In this document: one piece after another, positions 44,486 to 57,800 of the stretch
How positions within the stretch are numbered: the stretch's first letter is position 1
How the letters are laid out: the number at the start of each line of letters is the position of its first letter
Origin: Labia minor
Taxonomy: Eukaryota > Arthropoda > Insecta > Dermaptera > Spongiphoridae
Assembly (NCBI GenBank): GCA_963082975.1
Contig: OY720346.1
Coordinates: forward strand, 39,397,787-39,461,786
Direction: 5' to 3'
DNA: 64,000 nucleotides
Notes under the pieces: model-generated
The model's input: the letters and a program-made list of their open reading frames with translations, nothing else
Told to the model about the DNA's origin: nothing
Database searches by the model: none
Made by a program: the position numbers and the translations under genes

Positions 44486-46503
44486 ATATTAATATATATG
44501 TATATATGTATATATGTAAGTAAGTGAAATAAAATCAATTCTTACCTAAAATAATAGAATTGATTAATTGTAGATTTTTTAGTTGATGGTGAAACATAAT
44601 TTATACAATATATAATTTCTATAATCTTAACTCGAGAGTATTGTTGCCAACCTAAAGATCCAGAGCAACAATAAGAACAATCCAAGGCGCTCTAAATTCG
44701 AAATAACATATTTCTGATTTATATATATTTATATATGTAGGATTTTAAAATAGCTAACAATAAGTTGGATTGTTGAGCGGTATCACTATGACGACCAAAA
44801 ATAAAAAGGATAACAAGAGACATGGCTACGAATCCACACGATTTCACCCACGAATTCACGCTCTCAACGATTAATTAATTTTATTCAATGTTATGTTAAT
44901 GTTTTATTTGTGTTTGTGTTCTCAAAAATGTTTTATGTATTGTTTTGTTGTCTTGACGAATAAATAATTTCTTTTCCTGAAATTTCCTTCATCAAGATCC
45001 CATATATATATAAGTTACAGAATTATTTTTATTATAATTTTATTTATAAAAGTACACTTTTATATACAAACCAAAATTTTTCCCGAATCACTAGGATCAC
45101 TTCGGTTTGAGTTAACAAAAGTAGAATTGAATAACTCTTTTTTAAAGTGTGAACAGTAGAATTACTTCCACGTATGTAGTAAAGAGAAACAATGAAATAG
45201 GAAGTATATTAACGTAACGTTAATTAGTTACTCGTAGCACGATTTTGGATATTTAGTTGTGTAGAGAGCCTTCGGCTGAAACGATTATTTTTTTAGACCT
45301 AATAATTGCAATGAGAAACTACTACTTGTAATATAATTACATGTAAGAAGAATAAGAAGAAAAGTAATAAGAAAAATGTGAACGTTACATTTCAGATATC
45401 TTTGTAACAGGAAATGAATCGTTGAGGTTTTTTGCTAAACCGAAATTTATATATAATTAATTAAAGAAAACTGATTACTAGTTTGACTCGAATCAATTGA
45501 GGAACGATCATTGAGTAAATTAATAATATTTATTGTTGGCTAAAATTAACCAAAGTGAGTTCGAGTTCAATTACGTCATAAATATATATTAATTAAAATT
45601 TGCAAAGTAAATAAATAACTTATATTCTTTTATATTTTATAACTTTTAAGACATAAATATATATTAATATATATATATATATATATATGTAGACGAGTTT
45701 TTTTTATATTGATAATAAAAATTAATTTTGAATACAGATGAAAAAATTAATTGGAAAATAACTTAATTATTTATATTTTTTTAACAAATCTGATTAGTAT
45801 AATTGCATTATATGTTGTTTTTTTTTAAATTTCGATCCCATTGAAAAATTATTATTTTATTTAGGCTGTGTTAGGTAATTTTTCTTAATTTTTATTTGGT
45901 CTTTGGTTACGTAATAAAATAAATATTACCGTAGACATATTATTTATATTACATATATAAAACAGAAATTACGAGTATTCACATATTTAAAAAAATAAAA
46001 ATAAAATAAAATACATTTAGGAACAAATTCCCTAAAACATAAGAAACAAAGATAGTTCAAATTAAAAAAATAATGTTGAGTTTAATTTTACTCATTAGTT
46101 TCGGATTTGGGTATTTGTCATTTTTGATGGTATAGAAAATCTATCTCTTTAAATCCACTAAATCGGTTCATTAAAAATAGCAAATTGCCATATTGACAGG
46201 TTGACATGTCATGTCAAGGGACACAATTCCATTTGTCCCTCAATTAGATTGATATTAGAATTTTAATATTAATTTTTAAATTATTATTAAAACCTATTAA
46301 AAAACTGGTAAAGTTGTATCCAAATCCCTGAAGCTTACGTTATTGTAAACAATTGCCGATTATAATACATAAAAATTATAATCAAAATAATAACAATAAT
46401 ATAAATAATAATAATTTTAAGCAAATAATAATATCTTAAACAAACAAGGAATATCTAAAAAATAATAATCATAAATTCTAAATAAAAGCTTAAGTTAAAT
46501 AAG
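44486..46503. other. AT-rich non-coding stretch
   Basis: No gene or repeat is recognised. There are short AT microsatellites at about 45667-45690. Confidence 0.5.
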
Positions 46504-47550
46504 CTGGAGTGTCTCCACTCGACTATCTCGCAATTTGAATTGGATTAAATAACATAATATATTATATTTAAATTAAATTTAATTAATTATAACTTATAAA
46601 TTAAAATTAATCAAAAAATATTTGTTAAACCAGCGCGTGTTTGGCTCTTTGTTGATGACACCATCTCACGTGCTGGCGCGTGTATTCCAGTCAGCGTGTT
46701 AAAAAATTAATTCCGGTACTTTCAGCGATTCATCAAGTTGAAATTCTATATATAGCAGTTTTATTCAATTTTTAATCATGGGAAAAACTATCAAACATAT
46801 CTTTATTTTTACGGTCAGTTTAGAGGAAAATATGTTGACCTGTGGCCAGGTCCGAACCGACCGACGGTTTGAAAAATTAATTTTCAGCTACAGAAACAAT
46901 TTCAAATAATTTTAATATATCTATTAATGTAATAAAAATCAGATATGAATATAACATAAATATTTTTAATTTTATTTTATTTATAATATATATGTAAGAC
47001 CAGGCTGTGACGTCATGAATGGCTGGCTGACGTCATATAATTTTAAATCAAGAAAAAACTAATAAATATGATTTTTCTCGAGGATAAAACCAATACAAAG
47101 TGCATGATTCGTGGTGATATATAAAAAAATCTCCTCATGTGAAATTTGGTGTGAAAATAACCCTTCCCTTCCTATCGTCGATCGCTAATACTACCACTTC
47201 CGGTTCACGGATTTGCACCAAAAGTTGATCAATTCATCCCACTGATGCATTAAGTAAATATACCAAATTTCATCAAAATCGGTTGAGCCGTTCAGGCTGT
47301 ACACATCTATACGGACGGACAGACGGACAGACGGACGGACAGACATCATGCTAAAAATACTTTTTTCTGTTTAGAAAATGCATGATTCGTGGAGATATGT
47401 AAAAATCTCCACATGTGAAATTTGGTGTGAAAACAATACCTCCCTTACTATCGTCGGTCGGTAAAAAATGAAAACGTTCTAGGTAATGACCCTCTTCCGG
47501 ATGAGCTACATTACTCAAAAGTTGATAGAAAACTACGAATTTTGAATAAT
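46504..47550 (-). mobile_element. Helentron-like family A, truncated, carrying a family B insertion
   Basis: The minus-strand 3' end is intact (CTGGAGTGTCTCCACTCG and ACTATCTCGC at 46504-46531 on plus). The element is interrupted after TTTAGAGGAAAA by family B (46834-47462). It resumes at TGAAAACG and breaks off at the GAATTTTGAATAAT block, so the microsatellite and 5' end are missing. Confidence 0.8.
46834..47462 (-). mobile_element. Helentron-like family B, full copy nested in family A
   Basis: Read on the minus strand it starts ACCGACCGACG and ends CGTCGGTCGGT plus the GACCTGGCCACAGGTC hairpin and AAC. A GTCY-type microsatellite lies at about 47312-47343. Two TGACGTCA sites sit 20 bp apart at 47008 and 47028. 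Confidence 0.8.
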
Positions 47551-47736
47551 GATAATAATCATTTTGATATTTTATTTGCATTGCTTGATTTTCATTGAAT
47601 ATTTTTAATTATAATGAAATTTAAGAAAATCTAAAGTTAGAGACTTCTTATCTCTGTGGCGCTAGCGGATTCGAAAATCATTAAATTAGCAGATTTCTCT
47701 AAATTAATTTTATATCCATTGTCGGAAATGAATCGA
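47550..47736 (+). repeat. family E fragment and source of a 120-bp duplication
   Basis: 47550-47647 matches 4635-4726. 47617-47736 is identical, as far as I can see, to 49199-49318. Confidence 0.75.
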
Positions 47737-48882
47737 CTTCTTCACTGAGCCTGTTATCGCTTTGAATGAACAACATGGAGTATTATATAAATATTTAAAA
47801 ATTAATTTCTGGGGTTATTGAATAGATATTGATATAATATTTAGCCGATGTTTAAATAGAGATATTTATTAATATTTTGAAGTAATTTCATAGTATAACG
47901 ACACAATTTTACGGACAGAGATGGAAAATTATAAAGTCACTTTGGATTCTAGAAGTCATGAAACGCAAAGACGAAAAGATAATAGAAAAAATAAGAAAAT
48001 GAGTGTTCACTATATCGTGCTTTTAAAAATATTGAATGTTAAAAATAAAGTATAATAGTTTTTTTTTTTTAATTATTCTACTCATATCCAAAGACAATAT
48101 TATCGATAAATAAATACAATAAAATTATTCTCATTAAGTAAATTTAAATATGTATATAAATAAAAAGAGGAATGAAATAAAAGAGAGATTTTGAGTTTTT
48201 GGTGAAATGGTGAAGGGGAGAAGAAGGGGGGAGTATGAATATAAATATTTTTTTATTTCGATGGTACAAATTGGTAATAACAATAACAATATGTGCGTTG
48301 TACCATCATTCTAAATGTTAGATATTCTTGAAAAGCAGATCCATGGTAATAAAACGCCGAGGCACTTGAAGAAGAAACGAATCGAAACTGACATGAGCTG
48401 ATGACCGATTTCGCCAAGTCAGCAGGAAAATTCGCTCTGATAGATACACACAAGCCAAACGCCTTGTATACAGACCCAATAACTATAGCTCAACATGTTT
48501 GGCATCGGTTTTCCACCCTAGTGAACTTAATAACTTGGGATAGAGTGTACGATATATGGAGATGCTAGGCCACTGGGAGTTAAAAAACAGCCGCATGGGA
48601 GAATGGGAGACATACGCATCCATATAAATATTTTATCCTTAACACACGATATTGATGCTAGAGTTTGTTTTTTTTTGTTTTTTTTTTGTTTTATATATAT
48701 ATAAATATATATATATATATTTACTTTAAGAAAATTATGAATCTAAATTAAATAGAAAATAATACCATCAACATAAAAAAAAAATATATTATATACTATA
48801 ATCTTAGATTCAATTTTTTCGGAAGTGGTTTCTAATTATGTCAGTTTTTTTATTATTATATTATTATAATAGGTACATTTTT
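47737..48882. other. non-coding stretch
   Basis: About 48240-48610 is less AT-rich and may be a decayed element, but I recognise no family. The minus frame 48253-48453 has no domain. Confidence 0.4.
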
Positions 48883-50198
48883 ATTATCTTGTCAGAGATA
48901 GTATTGCGATCACGAATATTTTCGATTTCGAAGTATATGTTTTTAAGGTCCCTGAGTCATTTTCACTAAGGTTGAGAAAAATTTCTCTGGCATATATATG
49001 TGTGTGTATGAAGACAAGATTATGCAAAAACGGTTTGGGTTAGAATAATGAAATTTGGTACAAGGGTATTATTCAAAATTCGTAGTTTTCTATCAACTTT
49101 TGAAAAATGTAGCTCAACCGGAAGAGGGTCATTACCTACCGCGTTTTGATTTTTTCCTCTTAAAATGACCATAAAAATAAAGATAAATAATGTTTGATAA
49201 ATTTAAGAAAATCTAAAGTTAGAGACTTCTTATCTCTGTGGCGCTAGCGGATTCGAAAATCATTAAATTAGCAGATTTCTCTAAATTAATTTTATATCCA
49301 TTGTCGGAAATGAATCGAAATTGTATAAAACTACTTTATAGAGATTTTCAGCTTGATTGAACCTCTGAAAGTACCGGAATTAATTATTTAATACTGCTAA
49401 TCAACAAAGAGCCAAACATGTCCTGGTTTAATAAATATTATTTATTAATTTTAATTTATAATTTAATTAATTAAACTTAATTTTTACCGACCGACGATAG
49501 TAAGGGAGGTATTGTTTTCACACCAAATTTCACATGTGGAGATTTTTACATATCTCCACGAATCATGCATTTTCTTAACAGAAAAAAGTATTTTTAGCAT
49601 GATGTCTGTCTGTCCGTCTGTCCGTCTGTCCGTCCGTATAGATGTGTACAGCCTGAACGGCTTAACGGATTTTGATGAAATTTGGTATATTTACTTAATG
49701 CATCAGTGGGATGAATTGATCAACTTTTGGTGCAAATCCGGAAACCGGAAGTGGTAGTATTAGCGATCGACGATAAGAAGGGAAGGGTTATTTTCGCACC
49801 AAATTTCACATAAGGAGATTTTTTTTACATATCACCACGAATGTATTGGTTTTATCCTCGGGAAAAATCATCTTCATTATGTTTTTCTTAATTTAAAATT
49901 ATATGACGTCACCCAGCCCTTCATGACGTCACAGCCTCGGGTAACGCCGGCAACGCCGGCTACTTCAGCTATATATTATAAATAAAATAAAATTAAAAAT
50001 ATTTATGCTCTATCCATATCTGTTTTTTATTACATTAATAGATATATTAAAATTATTTGAAATTGTTTCTGTAGCTGGAAATTAATTTATTTCAAACCGT
50101 CGGTCGGTTCGGACCTGGCCACAGGTCAACTTATTAAATATAATATATGTTACTTAATCCAATTCGAATTGCGAGATAGTCGAGTGGAGACACTCCAG
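48883..50198 (+). mobile_element. Helentron-like family A, carrying a 120-bp filler and family B
   Basis: The start is ATTATCTTGTCAGAGATAGT and the end is GCGAGATAGT plus the CGAGTGGAGACACTCC hairpin. At 49199-49318 the normal TTTTTCACATGATTAAA part is replaced by the 120-bp segment. At 49486-50130 family B interrupts the AT-rich 3' part. Confidence 0.8.
49486..50130 (+). mobile_element. Helentron-like family B, full copy nested in family A
   Basis: It runs from ACCGACCGACGATAG to CGTCGGTCGGT, the hairpin GACCTGGCCACAGGTC and AAC. The TGTCTGTCTGTCCGTC microsatellite is at about 49604-49637. The paired TGACGTCA sites are at 49904 and 49924. Confidence 0.85.
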
Positions 50199-52969
50199 GT
50201 TTATTTAAATGATATATAAAATATTTATCCCGAATAAATAATCTTTATATTAAAAATTAATTAATTAACTTTATCTTTAAAACTAACCGAGATATTTATT
50301 GTTTAAAAATTATTTGGACAATGAAATAATAGAATAATTTTTGGTGGTTGGAAAAGGAGAGGGAGTAATTCAACTTGGCTTGTTCCCTCATCTTAAAATA
50401 ATAAATTTATTGAAAAATATCAGAAATACACATAAATTTGTAATTTTTTATATTTACAAATAATAAAAATATAAATAGAAGATAAAAAAAAAGTATATTT
50501 AAAAATATTTGTAATTATTAATGAGTAAATCTGAAAAAATAGTATATAGGTAAATTATATAATAGGAGTAAAGCATTTCACTCCTCCCCTCCTATCTTTA
50601 AATCATTTTCTTCTATATGAGAAAAATGTAATAATAAAAAAAAAAAATAAAAATTATAGATATATAAGTAATATATTGTGATATATCAAGAGGTTCGAAT
50701 AAATTAATTTTTATAAGTTTTTTATTAAAAATTAATAATAGGGTCAGTCAAATTTGAGTTTATAGAATTCCAAATTTTCCTGATAGAGAGATACAATTCT
50801 AAATATCTATCTATCTATCTATCTATATATATATATATATATTTATAATAAAGTTAAAACTTGAAATTAAACTTTTAAATTATTAACAATAATCGGTCAA
50901 CATGAATCTAAATGAAGATAAGTGCTTATTTGATGCGCCTAGTATAATGATAACCTCTCAACAATATAGTCATTATGTTTGCCTAAATAGTAGGCGCATA
51001 CTAATATATTCGCACATACGTGCGCGCCTTCAGATGGTAACTATTATAATAAATTGAAGAAACTGTTAAATTAGTTGCATGTTTACAAATACCGATATAA
51101 ATCTAAATACAGAAAAAAATCCTATAAACATAAAAGATAATGTTTTTCTAGTTACTCTTTTTAAGAAACACATAAACAGTTCATTCAATTGAAATTATTT
51201 AATATATAATATTTTTATTTATTCAATATTTTGTTAAAGATTTTTTTTATAAAAAATACTAAATACTTATTGATTAAAAAATGAAATATAATTATGTTTA
51301 GTATTTTTAGAGATTATTTATTTATTATAAAAATTAATATTAATGAAAAAAAATCTACGCCTTGTTTACATGCCATTATCACAAATTGCCAAATAAACAA
51401 ATTAAAGAGAAGCTATGATTTATTTGTCTATCGTTTTTTTTAGCAATTTAATAAATTGAGAAATATTATATAATACTTAAAAGGAAAATAATATTTCCCT
51501 CTTAATCCTTCAATTTACCATTCATTAAACGTAACCAGATTAATCAAATATAGTCTTTTTATTAATAGTTCATTAAATAATATAACAAAAAAACAAAAAA
51601 AAAATGTGTGTATTATTCATGCTTGGATTAATCGAATTAGATCCATAACATACGTAGTTAGTTTGATACGATAGTGATAAATGAACTTGTGTTGTTTAAG
51701 TTCCATCATCTTTAACACAAAATTATAGGAAATTAGTTAACCTTAAACGTTGTATTTTATGTTGTTTATTATTTATCAAAGTCAGATGCGAGTGAGGAGG
51801 TATGGGCGAGGGAGGGGGGTTGGTGGTGATGTAGGATATTCTAGATCAAATTTATAATATAATTTCAACCCGAGTCAACGATGCATAGAATAAATCATCA
51901 ATCATTGACATTGGAATATAGGAAAACATTATATTAATAGAAATAGAGTAACCAAAATCGATATCTTATAAATTTCATATCAAAATATTCAGGCTGTGGT
52001 CATCTGTCATTTTTTCATGTGTTCTTATAGCATCTATCTAAATAAGAGAATAGAACAGTTGAAGGTGATTGTCACAATAGATATATTCATAAACAAGTAA
52101 CAGGGAAAAATATTACCTATCAAATCATTTATTTATCATAAGAGGAAATCAATCATGAATAGAAAAAATACTTGATTTTGGAGAAGTATAATATTTAATT
52201 TAAAAATAGAATTCTATTTTGGATATTGATAAATGAGATCTGTACTTCTTTAATATTGAATAATAAATAGAAAGACAATATATTTTTTTATTTTATAGAT
52301 ATATTTGAGTACAATTTAATATAAAGGAACTTTTTACTTTTATTTAAGTAAATGAAAATTAAAAAATATCATTTTGTGACTTATACATAAATAATATGCT
52401 AAAAAAGATTAAAAAAGCATTTAAAATTTCCGTTTCATGATCTTCATTGTAAGGCCTTAGACACAAAAATGAGAAAGTCGATAATTAAAAAAATACTCGA
52501 TACTATGCTTTTATGTGTATACATTACATGTATACACAGGTATTTATCTGCCTGAATAAACAGCTATTTTAATATTGACAACCAAATATTATTATTATTA
52601 TTATTATTATTCACAATTTTGTCGATTCAAAAAAAAAAAAAAAAAGAAATTAATATTCTAATTACAAATTATAATTAATATATATATATATATATATATA
52701 TTATTTTAATTGCTCAATTATTATTTAATTATTATTATTTATATCTCACAAGTTAAAAATGGTTTAAATTATATATATTAGGTAATTAATTTATAATAAT
52801 TACTCATTAGCTAAAAAATAGATTTCTAATGTATCTGTAAATAATATGAGGTAGAAACTTGAAAATTTGTTAATTTTTATTAAATTTTTTAGAAATTCAT
52901 TTATTGAATATGTGCCATATTATCCCTAATTATGAATTTTAGTTAATGTATTTTTTATTATTGAAGCAT
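50199..52969. other. AT-rich non-coding stretch
   Basis: No gene is recognised. There is a (CTAT)n(AT)n run at about 50806-50840, an (ATT)n run at 52588-52610, and an (AT)n run at 52679-52700. Confidence 0.5.
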
Positions 52970-53320
52970 TTATGGGCCAAAAAAAGATGAGGTCATCGAT
53001 CGGGGAATGGCGGAGACCGTATAACGAGGATTTGCATTACCTCTATGTTTCTCCTCACATAGCGTTATAAAATCGAGACGTCTACGATGAGCAGGGCACG
53101 AGCCTAGAATGGGAGAGGAAAGAATGTCGAAAAATATATTGGTGGGGAGACCGATTGGGAAACGTCCGCTTGGAAGACCAAGCACCTGGTGGTTGGATAA
53201 TGTTGGAAGGAACTTGAGAGAGATGGGAGATGGTAGGGGTTGGATGGTTGTGGCTCAGGATAGGAACACTGGGAGAAATGAGTTTGCTGAGTCAAAGAAC
53301 CTTCGAGTTCCAAAGAGTTA
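52970..53320 (+). pseudogene. LINE reverse-transcriptase C-terminal tail
   Basis: The best preserved of the LINE tails. It begins with a GPKKDE element, then KSRRLRWAGH..RM, GRPIGKRPLGRP with STWWLDNV, and AQDRNTGRNEFAESKNLR just before the stop. The open piece is 53109-53321. The usual Arg-Trp-x-Asp-x-Val and AQDR..WR elements are recognisable, with substitutions. The upstream RT core is absent, so this is a 5'-truncated copy, as is common for LINEs. Confidence 0.7.
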
Positions 53321-53942
53321 GAATTAGAGATTTTTTATAACTTTTTTCTCAACTTCACTTGGCGTGTGTCTCTGTATGTCTGTTCGCTTTTTTGACAAAT
53401 TGAATCGATAATTAATTAATTGTAATTATAATTAGCGATTAATTACTTTTAGTAACTAACTCCTTTTGTATTGCTTCGATTAATTTTTTTCAACGGATTC
53501 TGAAACATAAATATTGATTTCAGGATAGATTTTTATTTTGAACGTATTTAAAAAATTTTTATAGGATTAAAATTAATGATGAATTCTTATTAATCAGTTG
53601 TATCGCCAATGAGGAGAGGTTGTTTCCCCTCAAATGGCATAAAGAAAAGATCCTTTTTTTATATATGTCCCTAAGTGAAAAACAAAGCATTGACCTTTTT
53701 TTTGAAGACAATATGAGTCAGGTGGGGGACAGTCTTATGAGTCTTCTGAAACAGTGTTTTTACACACACACTCACACAAGCACGATTTTGCAGTGTGCAC
53801 ACCGCATTTTTTTATGAAGACAATATATATATATATATATATATTTATAAAATATACAATTATAAAATATAATCTCATATTAATAAAAATTACTTATTTA
53901 TAATATAATAATAATTGTTATTCAATAAATGCATATATATAT
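53321..53942. other. AT-rich non-coding stretch
   Basis: The frame 53620-53817 has no recognisable domain. An (AT)n run lies at about 53825-53845. Confidence 0.5.
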
Positions 53943-54541
53943 AAAAATTTTATAAAATAACGTTTTTCCAATGGACTAAAAAGAATAAAATAATTTTTCT
54001 ATAAGCTTGACAAAGTTTATGGATCAATTGCTTCATATTCAACTAAAAACGTTGGGTGATCTTAGTTTTCATTTGATTTCTATGCAATTAACTTCCTTTA
54101 TAGAGCTATAATTCATAAATATATACTAGGATACATACCACTCTAAGACACTTCATTAACAAGTAACACTATATCTTCTAATATAATCAAGCATTTTGGA
54201 TTTGATTGATAAAATGTAAATAAAATAATAATTCTTTTAAAATGTGTTACATACTTTGATATAAGTATATATTACAGTGAAAAATAATAAAGAATTAATT
54301 TCTTAGCTCTTAATCTATCAATTTTATTGCATAATAAAAAAATTTGTTAGTTTAGGTGTTTAGTAAAATTCTTATTATTACAAAAATTGGACTTGATGTT
54401 TCATATAGATAAATAAAACTAAATGCCTCCAACGTTTTTCGTTGAATATGAAGCAATTCATCCACAAACTTTGTCTTACTTATAGAAAAATTATTTTATT
54501 CTTTTTAGCCCATTGGAAAAACGTTATTTCATAAAAGTTTT
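53943..54541. mobile_element. long inverted-repeat element, about 600 bp
   Basis: Arms of about 140 bp (53943-54086 and 54399-54541) pair over most of their length. Shared blocks are AACGTTTTTCCAATGG, AAAAGAATAAAATAATTTTT, GACAAAGTTT and AATTGCTTCATATTCAAC. About 310 bp of AT-rich DNA separates them, with no coding. Confidence 0.75.
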
Positions 54542-55868
54542 TTATATGTATATTATCTTTATTATTGTTAATGTTTTCTTAAATTTACGAGTATAGTATA
54601 TAAAATATGTTTTTCTCTTTCTTTGTTTTACTTTGTGTTTGGGAAACCACCAATCAATCCTCACTTTACTTTATAGAGAAAGACAAAAATTGTATAAATT
54701 GTATAACGTTAAATGTATCAATATTTATATATATGATTATTATTATTATTATTAATATTATTATGAATAAATATAAATTTTATTATAATTGCTTAATTAT
54801 TATTTATTTATTTTATTACTCACAGGTTAAAAATTGTTAAAATATTATATATGAGGTAATTAATTTAATTTTTTTTTGACAAATTAATAATATTTAGTGG
54901 AATTTAAAGGTCACCAAATAAATTAATGAAAATGTCTTTTATTATTATATTATCATATTTTTATTAAATTCTCTTTTATGATTTTTTTATTGATAATCTA
55001 TTTTGAATTTTTTAGATGAAATGTTGAAATTGAATTGTCAATAATATGGATGATATGGATGATTTCATTGGATTGGAGTAATTGGATTGGGCAATGGCAA
55101 TTAATAATAAGTTTCTTCCAAGTGAGAGGTGGAAATCTATAATCTCTAAATACGTATGTATAACTCAAATTAATTTAAATTAATCTTATTAAATGTTTAT
55201 ATATTAATGTTGTAATTTGAATTTTATAAATGTTAACCACATTATAAAAAAGATATAATTAATCTATTTTCTTTTTTTATTAATTTTTTAATTTTTTCAA
55301 TATTTATTATTTGACAAATGAATTGGAATATCTACTAGTGATAATGGAGTGTAATAATTGCCAATGATTGATTAGTGAATTGTAATATATTATTAATACT
55401 TAATTAATTAGAATGAAAGTTAAATAGGAGGATCTATGAGGATCAATGAAGAAGTCTTTTTGAATACCAAGAGATTGTCTTGCGTTGAATAAAGGTGGCG
55501 TTTAATAAAGACTGTTCGTTATGGAAATCACATTCACCTTTCAGTTTGTTTAGCTTTGAAGTGAAGAATTTCGCTTCAACGTTGATTAACCGTAACACTC
55601 TTTGAACTCTCTCTATGATCAATCACTTTTCTTCTTATTATAAACTATACATATACCTGATAATTATTTTTGCTAAATAAACATACTTATATGATTAAAT
55701 CTTTTCCACAGAAATAAAATAATTATTACAGTGAACGTTCTATATAAGCAACCTCTATACAAGCAACTTTCTTTAGTTCAACTGTTCTGTATAAGAAACT
55801 TATTTTTTTAAAGCTAAATATTTGAGTTGATAGTTGTTCACAACAACATAACCTCAAATTGTAAATAA
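54542..55868. other. AT-rich non-coding stretch
   Basis: No gene. The frame 54607-54840 spans an ATT microsatellite and is not convincing. Confidence 0.5.
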
Positions 55869-56491
55869 GTTGACCTGTGGCCAGGTCCGAACCGACCGAC
55901 TGTTTGAAATAAATTAATTTCCAGCTACAGAAACAATTTCAAATAATTTTAATATATCTATTAATGTAATAAAAAACAGATATGGATACATAAATAATAA
56001 ATATAAACATTTTTAATTTTATTTTATTTATAATATATATGCAAGACCAAGCTGTGACGTCATGAATGGCTGGATGACGTCATATAATTTTAAATCAAGA
56101 AAAAACTAATAAATATGATTTTTCTCGAGGATAACACCAATACAAAGTGCATGATTCGTGGCGATATATAAAAAAATCTCCTTTGGTGTGAAAATAACCC
56201 TTTCCTTCCTATCGTCGATCGCTAATACTACCACTTCCGGTTTTCGGAATTGCACCAAAAGTTGATCAATTCATCCCACTGATGCATTAAGTAAATATAC
56301 CAAATTTCATCAAAATCGGTTGAGCCGTTCAGGCTGTACACATCTATACGGACGGACGGACAGACGGACAGACATCATGCTAAAAATACTTTTTTCTGTT
56401 TAGAAAATGCATGATTCGTGGAGATATGTAAAAATCTCCACATGTGAAATTTGGTGTGAAAACAATACCTCCCTTACTATCGTCGGTCGGT
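55869..56491 (-). mobile_element. Helentron-like family B, solo full copy
   Basis: The same ends as the other copies, here not inside family A. The terminal repeat near the 3' end has one change (CCGACTG). The TGACGTCA pair is at 56055 and 56075. The microsatellite (GGACGGACGGACAGAC on plus) is at about 56350-56373. Confidence 0.85.
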
Positions 56492-57099
56492 AAAAATTCT
56501 GTTATTGAAATATGTTCGTGTTTTGTGGTGCCAGTATTGAAGATACTTTCTGTTAAATAGAATAGTTACTAGAATTTCTGTGAGTTTCTGTTAATTAATT
56601 AATATTTTTGTTGTTTAATTTCAATTTTTCTCTATAAGCAATTTTGTCCAATAAGAAACCTTTTTATTGAAATTGGTTCAAATGAATTGCTTATAAAGTG
56701 CGTTTACTGTATTATTATACTAATTATTTTTAAAAAAATGGTTTCTTATGATTCAGATTTGTGTTTTTGGCATATAAAAACAAGAAAAGTAAAAATTAGA
56801 ATCAACTATATATTACACTATACTACTATACTACTTATAAAATTGGAAATGAAACGCCATTTTTTAATTTATGTGATCTGGATAAATTGGAAAGAAATAT
56901 GTAATATAATTAAACAAAATTGAATCAAGTATTAGGTTATGTGAACGAAATAAATATATAAAGAAACTAGGCAAATCAATCATAAATCACTTCGAAAAAC
57001 GTACAAAACAATTTGATAACTCGTAGGTAATATTGTAAAATATTTAACTTGCTTTAGGTGACAATAATCCTGTAGTAAAAGATCTCCAAGACTAAAATT
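56492..57099. other. AT-rich non-coding stretch
   Basis: Nothing recognised. Confidence 0.5.
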
Positions 57100-57800
57100 T
57101 AAAACAAAGATTGTTGCGTTTGTGCCAATTGGGAAATGACCAGATTAATATTATTATTTGAAGATCGATGCACCTTAGCAACTACGGCCATATGTGCCTT
57201 GAATAAATCATCCATCGTGTATGATTAATCTGATTCTTCTCTAAGTAATCTCTTCAGGGAGAATTTCGTCCTCTTCGCCGGGGCACAGCCAGGCAGCTGA
57301 CCGATTCTATTGTGTCAGACTTGACACTGCTCGGGTAGATAACTTGTAAAGAATGATTTTTTTTTCTTTTAACCAAAAAACTATCTATTCAATAAATAAT
57401 TCAACAAGAAATAGAATATACAATAATTAAATAAATATTTGAGTAAATAATAAAAAATATCACCGCTCAAAATAAGGAACTCCCAATGAACCTGACTAGA
57501 ATTTAATAAATAAATAATCTATAGATTAATGGAATAAATAATAACAAAAACAACAATTCAAATATACAAATAAATAGTTAATAAATAAATAATTTATAAA
57601 CAAATAATTAAATACTCTACCTTGTAGAACAACGATGGTCATTCGACAAGAACATAATCCACTGTGACTCTCCTATCGCATATTGTGCACCAAGGGGCAT
57701 TTTCTTTCAGAATCAAATGTCCATGGGAAAAAAGCATTGACCTATTCTGAGAAAAGACAGAATGGTCTGCTCTCTTCTCGATATTGAATGTTTTTCAAGT
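57100..57800 (-). pseudogene. LINE RNase H/C-terminal relic
   Basis: On the minus strand RREQTILSFLRIGQC (about 57790-57740) is followed, one frame away, by HLILKENAPWCTICDRRVTV and DYVLVE (about 57718-57630). This is the end-of-RNase-H plus Cys-rich motif (C..C....T..H..EC type) of Jockey/I-like LINEs; here the usual His is Tyr and the last Cys is lost. 57100-57340 looks like the rest of the 3' region, with multiple stops. The copy is 5'-truncated and dead. Confidence 0.6.

Noticed and set aside
47312-47343. Short regular repeats as a CRISPR-like array
   Set aside because: They are GTCY-type microsatellites inside family B with no spacers, in eukaryotic DNA.
53109-53321. Possible host gene for a 70-residue protein
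   Set aside because: The GRPxGxRPxGRP and AQDR elements identify it as the end of a LINE ORF2.
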